A stretch of DNA of 64,000 nt, from contig NZ_AFIG01000003.1 in NCBI RefSeq assembly GCF_000214595.1, positions 310,001-374,000 of the forward strand, read 5' to 3'. The notes beneath the pieces were generated by a model. The model saw only the letters and a list, made by a program, of their open reading frames with translations. It searched no databases and was not told the origin of the DNA. The position numbers were made by a program, and so were the translations under genes. Of this stretch, positions 38,969 through 46,074 are shown piece after piece (the stretch's first letter is position 1; each line of letters begins with the position of its first letter). The stretch comes from Methylophaga thalassica MP. GTDB lineage: Bacteria > Pseudomonadota > Gammaproteobacteria > Nitrosococcales > Methylophagaceae.

Positions 38969-39859
38969 TTATACTAGATGAATATTGTAAAGCTCTAGAA
39001 GCCAACTACGAACACGTTTAACATCAGGGTTTTGGCTTTCTTTCATTTTAATAATCGTAGATGATCGTTTGTCTTTGATCATGTCAATCACTGTATTGAC
39101 GTTCACCTCTTTAGAGTCGTCAGCAAATGCATAAACCAAAGCAAAATCACATAAGTTATTAATACGTCTTGGAACACCTTCGCTATAACAAAAAATGGCA
39201 GCACAGGCTTCATTGGTAAAAATCTTATGGTCAGCGCCTGCAACTTCCATCCTATGCTCAATATATTTTTGCGTTTCAGGATAACTTAAAGCTCTCAAGT
39301 GATACTCAACCCCTATTCTCTGTGCGAACTGTTCAAGTTCAGGTAAGTTTAATTTATCACTGAGCTCAGGCTGGCCCGTTAATACCAATTGCATAAAAAT
39401 ATCAGCATCGATATTCACATTTGATAGTAGCCTTAACTCTTCTAGTGCTTTAACCGATAGGTTTTGTGCTTCATCAACGATCAGAACAATTTTTTTACCT
39501 TTAGCGTGTTGTTCAATAACAAAGTCGACATAGTCACGATAACGCCCGGCATTATCAGTAGCAGATGAGGGAATCTCCAAAGCATCCAACACCCATTCCA
39601 TTAATTGTCCGAAAGACTCACTGGTATTATTGATCAGCCCAATGAGATATTCGTCATCCAATTTGTTTAACAAGGAGCGCACTAAGGTTGTTTTCCCTGC
39701 ACCAATTTCACCGGTGACCACAGTAAAGCCAGCCTGACTCATCAAGCCATATTCCAACATGGTCAGAGCTTTTTTATGTACTGGGCTAAGATATAAAAAC
39801 TTAGGGTCGGGTACCAGGTTAAATGGCTTGAAGTTCAGACCAAAATGTTCTGTATACAT
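38969..39859 (-). CDS. ExeA-like AAA ATPase of the EPS/exosortase locus
   Basis: This is an AAA+ ATPase of 296 residues with Walker A VTGEIGAGKTTLV (about 47-59), Walker B KIVLIVDEAQNLS, and sensor segments LVLTGQPEL and EGVPRRINNLC. The N-terminus YTEHFGLNFKPFNLVPDPKFL is the ExeA/GspA type. Such ATPases regularly sit beside the BY-kinase and Wzz-like genes in exosortase-linked EPS loci, where they are thought to energise or gate assembly. No peptidoglycan-binding domain follows, unlike full-length ExeA. It lies three bases after the kinase gene. Confidence 0.87.
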   Translation of the reverse strand: MYTEHFGLNFKPFNLVPDPKFLYLSPVHKKALTMLEYGLMSQAGFTVVTGEIGAGKTTLVRSLLNKLDDEYLIGLINNTSESFGQLMEWVLDALEIPSSATDNAGRYRDYVDFVIEQHAKGKKIVLIVDEAQNLSVKALEELRLLSNVNIDADIFMQLVLTGQPELSDKLNLPELEQFAQRIGVEYHLRALSYPETQKYIEHRMEVAGADHKIFTNEACAAIFCYSEGVPRRINNLCDFALVYAFADDSKEVNVNTVIDMIKDKRSSTIIKMKESQNPDVKRVRSWLLELYNIHLV

Positions 39860-39862
39860 GAA

Positions 39863-40705
39863 TCAATAATTCTGATGGGTTGGATGTGTTTCTGCCTTGT
39901 TAAGAACAGTACCGACAAGGTGCGTGCCCTCTAAAAGCTGCAATGACTTTTTGATGTTCTCTTCATTGTTTTTACCGTCTTCCAGTACTAACAATGTGCA
40001 GTCAAAATAGTTTGAGGACATTAATACATCATCCGTTTGTAATAGAGGGGGTACATCAAAAATAATCAAACGTGAATTGTATTGTGACTTAATATCTTTC
40101 ACTAACGAGGCCATTTTCGGACTGGACAATAACTCGGCAGAGTCTTCAGCCCTTCCCATACCAGGTAAGATAACCAGTCTTTCTATTCCAGGGTTGACCA
40201 GAACATGATGGAGGTACAAATCGTCTTCCAGGTATTCTTTTAAGCCCGCTTCCACATTTAGTCCAAAATAGCTGGCAATGGATGGATTACGCAGATCCAT
40301 ATCCACTAGCAAGACTGTCTGGTTTAACTCCATGGCAATCGCTACAGCAAGGTTAGCTGAAACCAATGATTTACCCTCTCCCGCAGTGGGGGAAGTAATG
40401 GCTATTGTCTGCCAATCATTCTGACGCATTTTCTGCAGAACCTGGGTACGCAACATCCTGAAGACAGCGGATTGTGGATTATTGTAGTGTCCAGCGATGA
40501 CTCTATTATTTTCTAAAACACTTTGAGGTGTTTTAACGACTTTTGTCTGTGTATATTCAATATTCTGTAGAGGTGGCGCTAGCGGATCTTCGGGAAAAGA
40601 TGTCTTTTCCTGTGTCTCCGTTTGAATGACTGTGTTATCTGGTTCGACCTCGATCCCCGCATGCTTCTGCTTGGCTTTATCTAAGGCTTTTTGAATTCTA
40701 TCCAT
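39863..40705 (-). CDS. CpsD/CapB-family tyrosine autokinase
   Basis: This is a BY-kinase (bacterial tyrosine kinase) of 280 residues that works with the Wzz-like membrane protein to control chain length. The Walker A is ITSPTAGEGKSLVSANLA, the Walker A' VLLVDMDLRNPSIA and the Walker B RLIIFDVPPLL. The C-terminus ends HPTHQNY with a single Tyr, whereas most BY-kinases have a cluster of several. The start follows the Wzz-like gene by 33 bases. Kinase activity is likely, but the usual multi-site tail phosphorylation is not evident. Confidence 0.88.
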   Translation of the reverse strand: MDRIQKALDKAKQKHAGIEVEPDNTVIQTETQEKTSFPEDPLAPPLQNIEYTQTKVVKTPQSVLENNRVIAGHYNNPQSAVFRMLRTQVLQKMRQNDWQTIAITSPTAGEGKSLVSANLAVAIAMELNQTVLLVDMDLRNPSIASYFGLNVEAGLKEYLEDDLYLHHVLVNPGIERLVILPGMGRAEDSAELLSSPKMASLVKDIKSQYNSRLIIFDVPPLLQTDDVLMSSNYFDCTLLVLEDGKNNEENIKKSLQLLEGTHLVGTVLNKAETHPTHQNY

Positions 40706-40738
40706 TCTTATTTCCTACTCAGAAGTATAACGTCACGA

Positions 40739-42499
40739 TTACAGCAAGCTGACTTTACGCATCAACCGATACCAGAGCACTTCGAGATTAATGACATAAA
40801 AATGTATTGCAATGACTGAAATTATCGCGAGGATGATAGCCACTATAATCCAGCGGTTTCTTAATGTTTTCCTACGAGCAAGCTCTCTGGTGGTCGTAAT
40901 CATAGGAATCACAACAAGTGGCGATTTCCCCACTATATGGGCCACCTGTGTATAGCCTCTGACACCACCAAAAAACATCTCCACTAAAAAGGCTAGACCA
41001 AGCCCTGCACCTACTGACGCGCCTAATCCCAACACTAACAATTTTGGCCTGTTAGGCTTTTCGGCTTTTGATGGAACTGCAGGAGGTTCAATCAAGGTAA
41101 AGCTTTCACCTTTATTTTCAGACTCAAGATTTTGTGCCAGCTCAGCCTGTAACTGCTTGGAGCGTAACTCACGATATTTTGCGACCGTATTCTCATGGTC
41201 ACGTGTCAGCTCATCATAAGCCCGTTGTACCTGGTATGTTTCTGAAACACGACGCTCAAACTCGGCCAGTTTGGTTTTAATTTCTTCTTGCCTATTACGT
41301 AGCCTCGACACCTCATTCTCAGTAGAGTCAATTTTTGACTTAAGCTGCACATAGGCTGGATTCAAACGATCATTAGATGGTTTCGTTTGAGTCGGCTGAC
41401 TATCTGCTTTTTTAAGGCGCTCCTCAAGACTAGCAATTTTATTTTTTTGCGCTTTTATATCAGGATGACTATCAGCATATTTTTCACTTAGGGTATTCAA
41501 CTCCGTTTTAGCCTGCTCTAATTCAGCCTGAATCACTTGAGCATCATTGCCCGTCACGCCTAATTCTTTTTCTAAGGCATCAATTTGTCGCTTGACTCTT
41601 ACCACATCAGGATGAGTTGGCTCATATTTTGATAATAAGGTGCTATATTCAATTCTTAATTGTTCTAGTCTCACTTCAGAACTACTTGGTTCATTCGTGC
41701 TGCTTGCTGTGGCACCTAAAGGCAAATACATTGGAACAGTTGAAAGTTGCAAACTCAGAGTCGTGATTTGATCTTTTAATAGTAATATTTCGTTTTGATT
41801 GGAGGTTTGTTCATCTCCTAATCTTTGGATCATTGAAAGATTGTACTGTAATAACTCTGGTAAACTGCCACTATAGCGGTCTTTAAATTCTGCAATTTGT
41901 TTTTCCAGTTCACGCACCTTTGCCTGAAACTTATCTCCTTCTTCTTTCAGGAAGTCTTTCGTTTCTGCCGCACGATCAGTTCGAGCTTTGACATTTTCAT
42001 TCAAAAACTCAGTAACCAGTTCATTTGCGACCTGTTGTGCTTTTTGAGGCGATTTATCCATGAACGAGACAGTAAAAGCGATACTGGCTCGTTTTGCACG
42101 ACCACTTACAGGGTCGGTAACATTCGCCTGGACTAAATCCACACTGACATTGGACTTAAACAACTCGACGATGGTTGAAGTGGCTGCAGTTTTTTGACGT
42201 TCAGTCCTGTATAAATCATATTTGCTAACCATCTCCATCACTCTGGATGTCGTCATCAATCGTTGTTTGATGACTTCGATACGTTGGTCAGCATAACTTG
42301 TGACGGTTGAACGAACTAAATCATTTGGAATTTCTTGTGATTCAATCAGGATAGTTCCCTGAGATTTATAGGTGGCAGGAAGTGAAAATACCACTATAAA
42401 TGTCGCTATGGCTAACAACATAGCAGGAATAATAACCCAAACCTTCCTGCGCCAGAGAAGATTAAGATAATCCCCTAAGCCTTTTACTTCTTCTTCCAT
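40739..42499 (-). CDS. Polysaccharide chain-length/co-polymerase protein (Wzz/GumC-like)
   Basis: This is an inner-membrane protein of 586 residues. It has an N-terminal Wzz domain after a first helix (VWVIIPAMLLAIATFIVVFSL, about 16-36). A long coiled-coil region runs from about 185 to 450, and two further helices lie near 490-515 and 550-572. Within the coil a segment is repeated: KYEPTHPDVVRVKRQIDALE and KYADSHPDIKAQKNKIASLE. GumC-type proteins set polymer length and bridge to the outer-membrane exporter. The kinase domain is encoded separately, directly downstream. Confidence 0.88.
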   Translation of the reverse strand: MEEEVKGLGDYLNLLWRRKVWVIIPAMLLAIATFIVVFSLPATYKSQGTILIESQEIPNDLVRSTVTSYADQRIEVIKQRLMTTSRVMEMVSKYDLYRTERQKTAATSTIVELFKSNVSVDLVQANVTDPVSGRAKRASIAFTVSFMDKSPQKAQQVANELVTEFLNENVKARTDRAAETKDFLKEEGDKFQAKVRELEKQIAEFKDRYSGSLPELLQYNLSMIQRLGDEQTSNQNEILLLKDQITTLSLQLSTVPMYLPLGATASSTNEPSSSEVRLEQLRIEYSTLLSKYEPTHPDVVRVKRQIDALEKELGVTGNDAQVIQAELEQAKTELNTLSEKYADSHPDIKAQKNKIASLEERLKKADSQPTQTKPSNDRLNPAYVQLKSKIDSTENEVSRLRNRQEEIKTKLAEFERRVSETYQVQRAYDELTRDHENTVAKYRELRSKQLQAELAQNLESENKGESFTLIEPPAVPSKAEKPNRPKLLVLGLGASVGAGLGLAFLVEMFFGGVRGYTQVAHIVGKSPLVVIPMITTTRELARRKTLRNRWIIVAIILAIISVIAIHFYVINLEVLWYRLMRKVSLL

Positions 42500-42523
42500 T
42501 TATTATTGCTCTTTGCTGTAGAT

Positions 42524-43714
42524 TTAGCGAGAAAAACGAATTCCATCCCAATTGTAGTCGATGTTGAATGAAAGCGCATTGCTGTCGACATCCTTGCCAT
42601 CTGACTCATCAACACTACGATACCGGTATGAAAAAACAAGTGCCCAGTCTTCAGCTAGTTTCCAAGATAGACTGGGTGAAAAATCAATGTATTTTGTCTC
42701 TGTACTATCTAGATCATCTGCGCTGCGATATTTACGATAGCTTGCTGATAGACTTCCAGAAAGTTTCTCGGTGAAGTTCCTCCGATATGAGAACCTATAG
42801 GCATCCTGTTCATTTACGTCACCTTCACTTGATGGCGTTAATGAGCGACTTGCTGAAAATGTATAACTATTTAACTCATCTTCTCTTGTTGTACTAATTG
42901 AGTAATCTAAACCAGTACTCTGATCAGATGTTTGCGGGCCAACGGCAGGGTTATTTTCGCTATCCAAATAACGTGCACCCAATAAACCATTCACTGACCA
43001 AAGTTCAGACAATTGATATTCACTTGTGAGTCCTAATGAGTAAGAGTCGTATTCATTATCCAGTCTGTCAGATTCAGCTTGATAGTTAACATAACTGACT
43101 GACAAACCCGCGTTTAACCGTTCTGTGTATTGATGTTGCGAGGCCAGGTTAAGACTAGCCGTTTCATTATCTGTTAGGTTAGACGATGAACCCAGTATAG
43201 TGTTATTGCTTCCTGAATCTGACTGTTTTCGAGTTTGGTATGAGAAGCTAAAACTTATTGTGTCTAATTCCGTCAATCTGTAGCTATATGATGGCGAGAT
43301 ACTTTTCGTAATTGTGGTGGATGTGTTACTAAAATCGGCCGTATCTTCTTCTGCAATATCGCGTGATTCACGTTCTGCATAATTTAAATTGAGGCCATAG
43401 GTACTTCTCTCAGTAGCATAAGATGTACTAAAACTGGCGAAGGGATTTTCTTTATCGAGCTCTTTTAGATCTTGATATCTGCTTATTCTATAACCTAAAC
43501 GAACTTCTGATGTTGAGTTTTCTAATGATCGCGTTAAGCTTAATGTAGGATCAATATTTAAACTGAAATCATCTAACCTATCTTCACGAAGTAGCTCATT
43601 ATCGTCATATTTAAACTTAGGATCAGCCTGTGCATTAAATACCCATTCTGCTGCTGATGCTGTATTTATGAGCAGGCAAGGCAATAATAGCGGAATATAT
43701 TTTCTCATGGACAT
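42524..43714 (-). CDS. Outer-membrane beta-barrel protein of the EPS locus
   Basis: This is a 396-residue secreted protein. Its signal peptide ends NTASAAEWVFNA. The rest alternates hydrophobic and polar residues with many paired aromatic strands, such as FSTSYATERSTYGLNLNYAE, SGSLSASYRKYRS and WALVFSYRYRSVDE. This pattern indicates a beta-barrel of about sixteen or more strands. It lies between the export protein and the Wzz-like gene, as do the barrel proteins reported in exosortase-linked EPS loci. It may form the outer-membrane pore for the polymer. No enzymatic motif is visible. Confidence 0.78.
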   Translation of the reverse strand: MSMRKYIPLLLPCLLINTASAAEWVFNAQADPKFKYDDNELLREDRLDDFSLNIDPTLSLTRSLENSTSEVRLGYRISRYQDLKELDKENPFASFSTSYATERSTYGLNLNYAERESRDIAEEDTADFSNTSTTITKSISPSYSYRLTELDTISFSFSYQTRKQSDSGSNNTILGSSSNLTDNETASLNLASQHQYTERLNAGLSVSYVNYQAESDRLDNEYDSYSLGLTSEYQLSELWSVNGLLGARYLDSENNPAVGPQTSDQSTGLDYSISTTREDELNSYTFSASRSLTPSSEGDVNEQDAYRFSYRRNFTEKLSGSLSASYRKYRSADDLDSTETKYIDFSPSLSWKLAEDWALVFSYRYRSVDESDGKDVDSNALSFNIDYNWDGIRFSR

Positions 43715-43732
43715 GTGTCTCTGCTATTTTGC

Positions 43733-44284
43733 TTAAGGTACGATGATAACGTCGCCACTTTCCAATGTAATGTTGGTATTTAATGCTTTGCCTTTTTTTA
43801 TCTCTGCATACTTGACAGGTAAGACTTGTTGCTTATTCCCATCTCTGCGAAGCACGATAATGTTGTTTTCTTCTGCATAAGGTGATAAACCACCGGCTAA
43901 ACTTAGCGCTTGCATGGCATCTAAGGGTTGATTCATTACAAATGAACCAGGGTTTAATACTTTCCCTAAAATATGAACTCTATTACCTTCAACATTTGTG
44001 ACAGAGACCGTAACAACTGGATCTGCCAGGTATTCGCTGAGTTTTTTAGTTAATTCTTCTTCAACCTCAGCCACCGTTTTGTCTTTGGCTACAACTTCTC
44101 CAGCTAAAGGAAAGGTAATAACGCCATCAGGCAGGACCGTTACTTGTTTTTGTAAGGACTCTTCATTCCATACTGAAATATCTAACACGTCACCTGAGTT
44201 TAATAAATAGCGTTCTGCAGCAAACGTCGTTGAAGAAAATAGAGAAAAAAGTGCAACAAAAAGTACAAGGAAGCGCTTAAGCAT
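43733..44284 (-). CDS. Polysaccharide export protein (Wza-like, short)
   Basis: This 183-residue periplasmic export protein starts with a signal peptide (LFVALFSLFSSTTFA). The Poly_export domain has YLLNSGDVLDISVWNEESLQ and VLPDGVITFPLAGEV; an SLBB domain follows (VHILGKVLNPGSFVM to LESGDVIIVP). There is no lipobox cysteine, and the C-terminal transmembrane helix of full Wza is absent. The outer-membrane channel could therefore be the neighbouring barrel protein. AAGGA lies about eleven bases before the ATG. A terminator separates it from the VPxPA gene upstream, so it needs its own promoter in 44285-44342. Confidence 0.87.
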   Translation of the reverse strand: MLKRFLVLFVALFSLFSSTTFAAERYLLNSGDVLDISVWNEESLQKQVTVLPDGVITFPLAGEVVAKDKTVAEVEEELTKKLSEYLADPVVTVSVTNVEGNRVHILGKVLNPGSFVMNQPLDAMQALSLAGGLSPYAEENNIIVLRRDGNKQQVLPVKYAEIKKGKALNTNITLESGDVIIVP

Positions 44285-44342
44285 GAGGGAAAATCCTTAT
44301 CTATAAATAACATTCAAAATTGATATTAACACTCTATTTTTC

Positions 44343-44370
44343 AAAAAAAAAGGGAGCTTTTGCTCCCTTT
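44343..44370 (-). terminator. Rho-independent terminator after the first VPxPA-CTERM gene
   Basis: A perfect nine-base-pair stem (AAAGGGAGC / GCTCCCTTT, loop of four) is followed on the minus strand by a run of T. It ends the transcript of the gene at 44414-44932. A second small inverted repeat (TTAAGTTA / TAACTTAA, 44384-44403) sits between the stop codon and this stem. Confidence 0.85.
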
Positions 44371-44413
44371 CAATTTGTGACAGTTAAGTTACTGTTAACT
44401 TAAATCTTAATTC

Positions 44414-44932
44414 TTATGCAGCAACTGCTGATTTTCTTCTAAGCCCCAAGAAACCTACTAAGGCAGGAGCAAACAAGAATAATGCTGCTGGTACTGGTAC
44501 AGCAGATACTGATACGTCATATTTCAAAATGTTAGATGCAGCATCAATGATATCAATACCGTAGTAAACACCAGCTGTTAAAAATGCTGTAAAGCTGAAA
44601 TCACCTGTAATAGCGAAAGTTTGTGCACCAGGTAAATAATAACCACTAGGGCCAGAAATTTGACCAAACTTTATGGTCGCACCGGATAATGCAGTGAATG
44701 GGTTAAATGACCATTCCACTTTAATTCCAGTGTCGGTATCAGAGATAAGATCAAACTCTGAATACCAGTTACCAACTTCACCCACAGTACCACCAGCAAG
44801 AACAGTACTGTTGTTATTGACATCAACTGACTGTGTTGCGCCACTTGATCCGATACCAGTAAGAGTCAATGTTGCAGCATTAACACCAACAGAGAACATG
44901 AGAGCTACTAAAAATAGCATCGCCTTTTTCAT
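44414..44932 (-). CDS. VPLPA-CTERM-type sorted secreted protein, copy 1
   Basis: This is a small exported protein of 172 residues. It has a signal peptide (MKKAMLFLVALMFSVGVNA) and a beta-rich middle without cysteine. The C-terminal sorting tail is AVPVPAALFLFAPALVGFLG followed by LRRK: motif VPxPA, hydrophobic helix, basic cluster. This is the exosortase substrate layout, and the fused exosortase at 16.9-18.4 kb is the likely processor. It is about half identical by eye to the next upstream paralogue, with shared segments WSFNP, FSFTAFLTAG and KYDVSVS. AAGGA lies upstream of the ATG. A riboswitch-like leader and its own terminator flank it. The function of the mature protein is unknown. Confidence 0.88.
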   Translation of the reverse strand: MKKAMLFLVALMFSVGVNAATLTLTGIGSSGATQSVDVNNNSTVLAGGTVGEVGNWYSEFDLISDTDTGIKVEWSFNPFTALSGATIKFGQISGPSGYYLPGAQTFAITGDFSFTAFLTAGVYYGIDIIDAASNILKYDVSVSAVPVPAALFLFAPALVGFLGLRRKSAVAA

Positions 44933-44966
44933 AATAAACTTCCTTATGCATAAGTTGAAAAAACAA

Positions 44967-45048
44967 GCAATGCAACCCAGCCATCTTTAAAAAAGATCTG
45001 TGGCTTTCCGACCCCGCCTCACGACGAGTTTGGCTTTTGTTAAATTAC
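44967..45048 (-). ncRNA. Putative c-di-GMP-I (GEMM) riboswitch, copy 1
   Basis: The leader of the VPxPA gene, read on the minus strand, contains GCCAAACTCGTCGTGAG, then GGGGTCGGAAAGCC, a hairpin (44983-44997) and GATGGCTGGGTTGC. These correspond in order to the GEMM elements GGCAAACC, GGGACGCAAAGCC, the variable P2 hairpin and the TAGCGGGGTTACC strand of the Vc2 riboswitch. A terminal pairing GTAAT/ATTGC can close the element. The 5' GGCAAACC part is diverged, so the identification is by eye only. The element ends about 34 bases before the ATG, and a T-run and a palindrome at the ribosome site follow. Confidence 0.62.
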
Positions 45049-45127
45049 CATATCCATAAGATATGATAATCACCTATCTGACTTTTTCAGATGAGTGAAT
45101 GATATGGAGCATTGTCCACCCGTGTCT

Positions 45128-45145
45128 ATTGTACCTTGGTACAAT
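45128..45145. promoter_or_regulatory. 18-base palindrome upstream of leader copy 1
   Basis: ATTGTACCTTGGTACAAT has eight-base arms with a two-base centre. It lies upstream of the riboswitch-like leader in the direction of transcription. On the minus strand its second arm includes TACAAT, a possible -10 box. The bases on either side (ACAATAGACA and AATAGCAA) recur at the same relative position upstream of copy 2, but there the palindrome is missing. A protein-binding operator is plausible but unproven. Confidence 0.4.
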
Positions 45146-45175
45146 TTTGCTATTGGAATTTAAAATCAATGCTCT

Positions 45176-45223
45176 AAAGGATATAAAAAAAGGGAGCCAA
45201 AGCTCCCTTTTTTTATATCCTTT
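45176..45223. terminator. Strong bidirectional terminator after the second VPxPA-CTERM gene
   Basis: Perfect 22-base-pair inverted repeat with a CAAA loop. The core AAAGGGAGC/GCTCCCTTT is the same as in the terminator of copy 1, and T-runs occur on both strands. It ends the transcript of the gene at 45235-45723 and isolates the copy 1 promoter region. Confidence 0.88.
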
Positions 45224-45234
45224 GTAACTTTAAA

Positions 45235-45723
45235 TTAAGCTGCAACAGCTGTTTTTCTACGCATACCCAAAAAGCCTAATAAAGCAGGGGCAAACAAGAA
45301 TAGAGCAGCAGGTACAGGTACCGCAGATACAGAAACGTCATATTTAACAACGCCTGACGTAGCATCAATAATGCTCAGGATATAGCTAGTACCTGCAGTC
45401 AACATAGCTGTGAAGCTGAAGTCTTCAGTAATTGCATATGACACAGTGTCACCCAATGTACCAAAAACTAATGTTGCACCAGTAATTGCAGGATTAAATG
45501 ACCATGCGATTACAACAGGTGTATCAGTATCAGTTGTGAGTGAAAATGCTGAACCCCAGGTACTTTTCTTAGAGACAGTACCACCAGCTAAAACAACTGA
45601 ACTACCAGATAAATCAACACTTTGACTTGCGTTAGTTGAACCAGCTTCAGTCAGAGATAACGTCGCGGCGTTAACGCTTACTGAAAACAATAAAGCTACG
45701 ATAAATAGCATCGCTTTTTTCAT
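45235..45723 (-). CDS. VPLPA-CTERM-type sorted secreted protein, copy 2
   Basis: This 162-residue exported protein is paralogous to copy 1. The signal peptide is MKKAMLFIVALLFSVSVNA. The sorting tail is AVPVPAALFLFAPALLGFLG followed by MRRK. Between them is a short beta-rich domain with no cysteine. The frame is open back to 45777, but that part runs through the structured leader. The ATG at 45723, with AAGGA in the same place as in copy 1, is the real start. The C-terminal 35 residues are nearly identical in both copies, while the middle has diverged. Confidence 0.88.
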   Translation of the reverse strand: MKKAMLFIVALLFSVSVNAATLSLTEAGSTNASQSVDLSGSSVVLAGGTVSKKSTWGSAFSLTTDTDTPVVIAWSFNPAITGATLVFGTLGDTVSYAITEDFSFTAMLTAGTSYILSIIDATSGVVKYDVSVSAVPVPAALFLFAPALLGFLGMRRKTAVAA

Positions 45724-45759
45724 AATAATTTCCTTATGCATAAGAATTCGAAAAAACAA

Positions 45760-45845
45760 GCAATGCAACCCAGCCATCTTTAAATGTAGATTTAAAGATC
45801 TGTGGCTTTCCGACCCCGCCTCACAGCGAGTTTGGCTTTAATTAC
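45760..45845 (-). ncRNA. Putative c-di-GMP-I (GEMM) riboswitch, copy 2
   Basis: This is the same architecture as copy 1: GCCAAACTCGCTGTGAG, GGGGTCGGAAAGCC, a hairpin (45776-45799), then GATGGCTGGGTTGC and the closing pair GTAAT/ATTGC. The variable hairpin is longer than in copy 1 (ten pairs against six), and the extra bases pair perfectly, which is what a real RNA stem would show. The loop of the first stem differs, while its CTC/GAG arms are kept. The element ends about 36 bases before the ATG. Confidence 0.62.
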
Positions 45846-46001
45846 ACAACATCAAACACGCCGACATTGTGTAAGACCAGTATGATCTTGCTACAAAGCC
45901 ATCACCGTTGATGTCTATTGTTCTGATTGCTATTAAGATATTTACGATAACTAGTATTATCTGGTGTATATGCTTTACACCGATACCTTAACAGTAAGGA
46001 T

Positions 46002-46049
46002 ATGATACTGTGTCTCAAAGTAAGTAACAAGTATATTTAGTAAGTAACA
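46002..46049 (-). promoter_or_regulatory. Candidate promoter and direct repeats upstream of leader copy 2
   Basis: On the minus strand TTGTTA (46025-46030) and TATCAT (46002-46007) are separated by 17 bases, a fair sigma-70 match. Two direct repeats of TGTTACTTACT (46019-46029 and 46039-46049) are centred 20 bases apart, two helical turns, and the nearer one overlaps the -35. This could be an activator site. The rest of the gap up to 46074 contains GGTGTA/TACACC (45963-45981), CCTTA/TAAGG (about 45986-45999) and nothing else recognisable. Confidence 0.35.
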
Positions 46050-46074
46050 TTACTAATTAAAACTAAACAAACAA

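Noticed and set aside
45724-45777. 18-codon N-terminal extension of the second VPxPA protein
   Set aside because: It runs through the structured leader, and the paralogue starts at the equivalent downstream ATG with the same ribosome site.
45860-46000. Sigma-54 promoter upstream of the VPxPA genes
   Set aside because: No GG-N10-GC pair with the surrounding consensus could be found on the minus strand.
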